Assembly: GCA_021767745.1 (NCBI GenBank)
Contig: JAASSS010000002.1
Span: 1 to 48,947 of the forward strand
Reading direction: 5' to 3'
Source of the DNA: Pseudomonadota bacterium
Lineage (GTDB): Bacteria; Pseudomonadota; Gammaproteobacteria; UBA5335
Length of the DNA: 48,947 bases
Notes under the pieces: model-generated
What the model saw: the letters and a program-made list of their open reading frames with translations, nothing else
Told to the model about the DNA's origin: nothing
The model's database searches: none
Position numbers and translations under genes: made by a program
Part shown: piece after piece, positions 45,643 to 48,947 of the stretch
Layout of the letters: every line of letters begins with the position of its first letter
Position numbering within the stretch: the stretch's first letter is position 1

Positions 45643-46416
45643 ATGCAATTCGACGTGGTCAGCGTCCTGCCGGCACTGCTGGCAGCGATGGCGGAGGACG
45701 GGGTGATCGGCCAGGCGCTGCGGCGCCGGCAGATCTCGCTGCGGTGCTGGAATCCGCGAGAATATGCGCAGGACGTGCACCGCACGGTCGATGACCGGCC
45801 CTACGGCGGTGGACCCGGCATGGTGCTGCAGGTGGGGCCGGTGAGCGCGGCACTGGCGGCGGCGCGCGCAGCGGCGCCTTCGGGCGCACCGGTGATCCAT
45901 CTGTCCCCGCAGGGCGTGCGGCTGACGCAGTCGCGGGTGAGGGCGCTGGCGGAGCTGCCCGGCCTCGTGCTGCTGGCAGGGCGCTATGAGGGCATCGATG
46001 AGCGCTTGTCGCGCGAGATCGACGAGGAGATCTCGATCGGCGACTATGTGCTCACCGGCGGTGAGCTGCCGGCGATGGTGCTGATGGACGCCGTGGCGCG
46101 GCTGCGCTCAGGCGTGGTGGGTGATCCCGAGTCGCTGCTGGTGGAATCGTTCAGCGGCATGCTGCTGGATCATCCGCACTACACGCGCCCGGCGGCCGAT
46201 ACGGTCTACGGGTCCGTGCCGGCGGTGCTGCTGAGCGGCGATCACGCTGCCATCGCGCGTTGGCGTCGCAAGCAGGCGCTGGGGCGGACGTGGCAGCGAC
46301 GCCCGGAATTGTTGCGCGCGCAGTGTCTGGACGCGGAGTCCCAGGCGCTGCTGCGGGAATACATGGCTGAACAACGAGTCGATCGCCCCCGGGGCGCTGA
46401 GGAAGAAGAAACATGA
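45643..46416 (+). CDS. trmD: tRNA (guanine-37-N1) methyltransferase TrmD with Glu at the catalytic Asp position
   Basis: TrmD makes m1G37 in tRNAs, guarding against frameshifts. The trefoil-knot SPOUT enzyme (257 residues) has [46 protein letters not shown] and the tRNA-binding domain ([20 protein letters not shown]). Aligned without gaps to E. coli from the Gly at the start of the linker, the catalytic base Asp169 (in EDSF) is Glu168 here (VESF, codon GAA at 46144). The change is conservative, and the gene sits in its normal operon, so it is presumably functional. It overlaps rplS (ATGA). Confidence 0.96.
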   Translation: MQFDVVSVLPALLAAMAEDGVIGQALRRRQISLRCWNPREYAQDVHRTVDDRPYGGGPGMVLQVGPVSAALAAARAAAPSGAPVIHLSPQGVRLTQSRVRALAELPGLVLLAGRYEGIDERLSREIDEEISIGDYVLTGGELPAMVLMDAVARLRSGVVGDPESLLVESFSGMLLDHPHYTRPAADTVYGSVPAVLLSGDHAAIARWRRKQALGRTWQRRPELLRAQCLDAESQALLREYMAEQRVDRPRGAEEEET

Positions 46417-46772
46417 GCGATATCATCCGTGCTCTGGAAGCCGAGCAGATGACCCGCGAGGTGCCGGTGTTCGGCCCGGGCGATACCGTGGTCGTGCAGG
46501 TCAAGGTCACCGAGGGCAATCGTGAGCGCCTGCAGGCGTTCGAGGGCGTCGTCATCGCCAAGCGCAACCGGGGGCTGAACAGTGCCTTTACGGTGCGCAA
46601 GGTCGCCCATGGCGAAGGCGTCGAGCGCGTCTTCCAGACCTACAGCCCGCAGATCGCCGAGATCCAGGTGAAGCGTCGGGGCGATGTGCGCCGCGCCAAG
46701 CTCTACTACCTGCGCGAGCGGCGCGGCAAGGCGGCGCGCATCAAGGAGAAGCTGGGCGACGCCCGCAGCTGA
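46413..46772 (+). CDS. rplS: 50S ribosomal protein L19
   Basis: Ribosomal protein bL19 (119 residues; E. coli 115) sits at the 30S-50S interface. [40 protein letters not shown] and [20 protein letters not shown] are all typical. It closes the rpsP operon; a GC-rich hairpin with a downstream T-run follows (46780-46825). Confidence 0.98.
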   Translation: MSDIIRALEAEQMTREVPVFGPGDTVVVQVKVTEGNRERLQAFEGVVIAKRNRGLNSAFTVRKVAHGEGVERVFQTYSPQIAEIQVKRRGDVRRAKLYYLRERRGKAARIKEKLGDARS

Positions 46773-46779
46773 TTCCGGA

Positions 46780-46825
46780 CCGCCCGCCGCGGTAGTCACC
46801 GTGCGGGCGGCGCCTGACCGATTTT
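46780..46825 (+). terminator. Terminator after the rpsP-rplS operon
   Basis: An outer 8-bp stem CCGCCCGC/GCGGGCGG (46780-46787 with 46803-46810) continues into an inner 4-bp stem CGGT/ACCG with loop AGTC. A short T-run (ATTTT) lies about 11 nt after the stem. Confidence 0.65.
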
Positions 46826-46854
46826 CCCTGCTGTCCGCGCGACATTGAGGATGC

Positions 46855-48687
46855 ATGGCCCGTAGCGCCCTGGTTCGTGGCGTCCGACGTCTGCTCAAGG
46901 TGCTCGACTTCCTGCGCCTGCTGCTGGTGAACGTCCTGTTCGTGGTCGGGCTGGTCGTGCTCTTTCTCGTGCTGCGCCGCGACATGCCGGCGCCCATGCC
47001 GAACGGCGGTGCCCTGGTGCTGGCGCCGGAGGGTGTGCTGGTCGAGGAAGTGCAGCTCGACCCGTTGCAGCGGATGCTCGACGGGCTGTCCGGCGCACCG
47101 ATGACCGAGACGGCCATCCGCGATCTGGTCAACGCGATCGAGAAGGCCGCCGGCGACGAGCGGGTTGCCGTGCTGGTGCTCGATCTGGCCGACTTCACCG
47201 GCGGCGGGCTCGCCAAGTTGCAGGCCGTCGCCGGGGCACTGGAAGCCTTCCGGGAGAGCGGCAAGCCGGTGCTGGTGCACGCATCCCGCTACGACCAGGC
47301 TGCCTATTATCTGGCCAGCCATGCGGACGAGGTCTACCTGCACCCCATGGGCGAGGTCCTCCTCGAGGGTTACGCCCATTACCCCCTCTACTTCCGGTCG
47401 TTGATCGAAAAGCTGAAGCTCGACGTGCATGTGTTTCGCGTCGGCCGCTTCAAGAGTGCCGTCGAGCCGTTTCTGCGGGACGACATGTCGCCGGAGGCCC
47501 GGCAGGCGGCAGCCGCCTGGCTGGAGGATCTCTGGGCCACCTATCGCGAAGGCGTGGGCGCTGCCCGGGCGCTGACGCCGGCCGCCATTCAGGCCTACGC
47601 CGATGAACTGCCGGCCCTGCTTCGCGCCAGCGCCGGCGATGCCGCTTCGCTGGCGGTCGAACAGGGGCTGGTGGACGGGCTGATGTCCCGCGAGCAGTTT
47701 CTCCAGCACGTCGGCGAGCGCACGGGGCTGGACGAGCGGGATCTGCCGCGGGGTATGACGCACCGCGAGTATCTGCGCGGAGTGGGAGCCACCACGCCGC
47801 GGCCGCTCGCCCCCGCCGAGATCGGTGTGCTGGTGGTGTCCGGCACCCTGATCGACGGCGAGCCTCGAGCCGGCATGGTGAGTGGCGAGGCCATGGCCGA
47901 GCGCATCCGGCGCATCCGGCTGGACGATTCGGTGCGTGCACTGGTGCTGCGGATCGACAGCCCCGGCGGCAGCGCCTATGCGGCCGAGCAGATACGACAG
48001 GAACTGGCGCTGCTGCGCGAGGCCGGCAAGCCGGTGGTGGTATCGATGAGCGGCCTGGCGGCTTCCGGCGGCTACTGGATCGCGCTGGCGGCCGACCGCA
48101 TCCTCGCCTCGCCCGCCACGCTCACCGGCTCGATCGGCGTTTTCGGCGTGATCCCCACGCTGCAGCAGTCGCTGGCAGAGCTCGGTATCTACAGCGATGG
48201 GGTCGGGACGACGGCGCTGGCGGGTGGCCTGCAACTGGATCGCGATCTCTCCCCGGCCGTCGCCGACGTCCTGCAGCAGCGCGTCGAGCGCATCTACCAG
48301 GACTTCGTCGGCAAGGTGGCCGAGGCCCGTGGTATGGACCCGGCGAGCGTCGATGCGCTGGCGCAGGGCCGGGTCTGGAGTGGCGAGGACGCCCTCGCTC
48401 GTGGGCTGGTCGATCAGTTGGGCAATCTGCCCGAGGCGATCGCGATGGCGGCGGAGCTGGCCGATCTGCCGGCCGGCTGGGACTATCGATATCTGCTGCC
48501 GGAGATCAGCTTCGCCGAGTTCCTGCTGCTGCGTGCGGGCGGTGGCGCGCTCGCGCCGGCGGCGCTGCGCTACCTGCCCGCGTCGGTCCGGGCCCGGCTG
48601 GAGGCGGAGCCTGCGCTGCAGGTCCTGCTGCACGGCGGGGACCGGGGCGGCGCCTACGCCCTCTGCGCCTGCCCCGCGGGCGCATGA
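46855..48687 (+). CDS. sppA: Signal peptide peptidase SppA, 67K type
   Basis: SppA degrades cleaved signal peptides in the inner membrane. The long form (610 residues; E. coli 618) carries two tandem S49 domains. An N-terminal span lies at about 18-40. The catalytic Lys200 (VGRFKSAVEPF) in the first domain and Ser404 (LAASGGYWI) in the second form the split dyad. LRIDSPGGSAYAAE and TLTGSIGVFGVIPT are conserved. It begins after the rplS terminator; its end overlaps the ATG of the next gene (ATGA). Confidence 0.96.
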   Translation: MARSALVRGVRRLLKVLDFLRLLLVNVLFVVGLVVLFLVLRRDMPAPMPNGGALVLAPEGVLVEEVQLDPLQRMLDGLSGAPMTETAIRDLVNAIEKAAGDERVAVLVLDLADFTGGGLAKLQAVAGALEAFRESGKPVLVHASRYDQAAYYLASHADEVYLHPMGEVLLEGYAHYPLYFRSLIEKLKLDVHVFRVGRFKSAVEPFLRDDMSPEARQAAAAWLEDLWATYREGVGAARALTPAAIQAYADELPALLRASAGDAASLAVEQGLVDGLMSREQFLQHVGERTGLDERDLPRGMTHREYLRGVGATTPRPLAPAEIGVLVVSGTLIDGEPRAGMVSGEAMAERIRRIRLDDSVRALVLRIDSPGGSAYAAEQIRQELALLREAGKPVVVSMSGLAASGGYWIALAADRILASPATLTGSIGVFGVIPTLQQSLAELGIYSDGVGTTALAGGLQLDRDLSPAVADVLQQRVERIYQDFVGKVAEARGMDPASVDALAQGRVWSGEDALARGLVDQLGNLPEAIAMAAELADLPAGWDYRYLLPEISFAEFLLLRAGGGALAPAALRYLPASVRARLEAEPALQVLLHGGDRGGAYALCACPAGA

Positions 48688-48947
48688 GCGGCTATCTGCA
48701 AGACGGGCAATGGCATAGCGGCTGGTACGATACCGATCGCCACCAAGGCCGCTTCGAACGCAAGGCCAGCGGTTTTCGCCACTGGATCGGCGCTGCCAAT
48801 GGTGTCTTTCCCGCCGCGCCAGATCGCTACCATCTCTATGTCTCCTATGCCTGCCCCTGGGCGCACCGCACGCTGATCCTGCGCGCGCTCAAGGGGCTGG
48901 AGTCGATCGTCCCGGTGAGCGTGGTGCAGCCGGTCATGGGCGAGCAC
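48684..48947 (+). CDS. Glutathionyl-hydroquinone reductase (YqjG/Xi-class GST), N-terminal part
   Basis: The frame is open from ATG 48684 to the window end (88 codons) and runs off the edge. The translation contains GRFERKASGFRHWIG and YHLYVSYACPWAHR, the hallmark of Xi-class glutathione transferases whose Cys (Cys57 here) reduces glutathionyl-hydroquinones. The N-terminal Trp/Tyr-rich segment (HSGWYDTDRHQG) also fits YqjG. The ATG overlaps the sppA stop (ATGA), so the genes are probably cotranscribed. Identity is good from the N-terminus alone; the rest is not seen. Confidence 0.88.
   Translation, partial: MSGYLQDGQWHSGWYDTDRHQGRFERKASGFRHWIGAANGVFPAAPDRYHLYVSYACPWAHRTLILRALKGLESIVPVSVVQPVMGEH

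Noticed and set aside
46741-48633. 630-codon open frame antisense to sppA
   Set aside because: Low-information His/Gln/Arg-rich translation opposite a complete SppA.

Overview
The window is a dense, GC-rich stretch of a gammaproteobacterial chromosome. Almost every gene belongs to the conserved core, and the gene orders are diagnostic of Gammaproteobacteria: rpoE-rseA ... lepA-lepB-rnc-era-recO-pdxJ-acpS; barA facing away from cysM-rlmD; lolC/E-lolD-comEC-exbB-exbD-msbA-lpxK-ycaR-kdsB-ptpA followed by convergent rne; corB-ypjD divergent from ffh-rpsP-rimM-trmD-rplS. The order most resembles Pseudomonas/Xanthomonas/Chromatiales-type chromosomes, but I cannot name a genus. I saw no IS element, prophage, CRISPR array, tRNA or rRNA, and only one stretch over 300 bp lacks a gene (the rne leader, 40790-41165).

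Layout. 1-1502: end of sigma-E, a short anti-sigma RseA, a small Cys-containing membrane protein and a glutaredoxin-like protein. 1506-7943: a tightly coupled translation, secretion and RNA-processing run (lepA to acpS). 7940-10633: the BarA/GacS hybrid kinase on the minus strand. 10717-17083: cysM, a 3'-5' exonuclease, rlmD, a CYTH protein, then a four-gene salvage run (YkuD-fold peptidase, nagZ, hpt, methylthioinosine phosphorylase). 17130-18384: a glutamine amidotransferase and a secreted DUF2059 protein, minus strand. 18598-21450: a three-gene cassette of GT4 glycosyltransferase, DUF2334 deacetylase and flippase-like membrane protein. 21447-28428: mfd, a divergent DAHP synthase, an agmatinase-family enzyme and bioA, minus strand. 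28511-38235: a long envelope-biogenesis operon (Lol exporter, ComEC, ExbBD, MsbA, LpxK, KdsB, tyrosine phosphatase). 38297-43299: rne, corB and ypjD, minus strand. 43413-48947: ffh and the rpsP-rplS ribosome-biogenesis operon, sppA, and the start of a glutathionyl-hydroquinone reductase.

Common themes. About eighteen gene junctions are ATGA, GTGA, TTGA or TGATG start/stop overlaps, so translational coupling is the rule. Two convergent gene pairs share one CTAG tetranucleotide as both stop codons. Putative -10 boxes across the window are followed at once by a nearly all-G/C hexamer.

No previously undescribed defence or mobile system stands out. The best leads for new biology are the GT4-deacetylase-flippase cassette, the leaderless YkuD protein coupled to NagZ, the DAHP synthase with altered active-site residues, Glu in place of the catalytic Asp of TrmD, the minimal RseA without RseB, and the single Lol permease.
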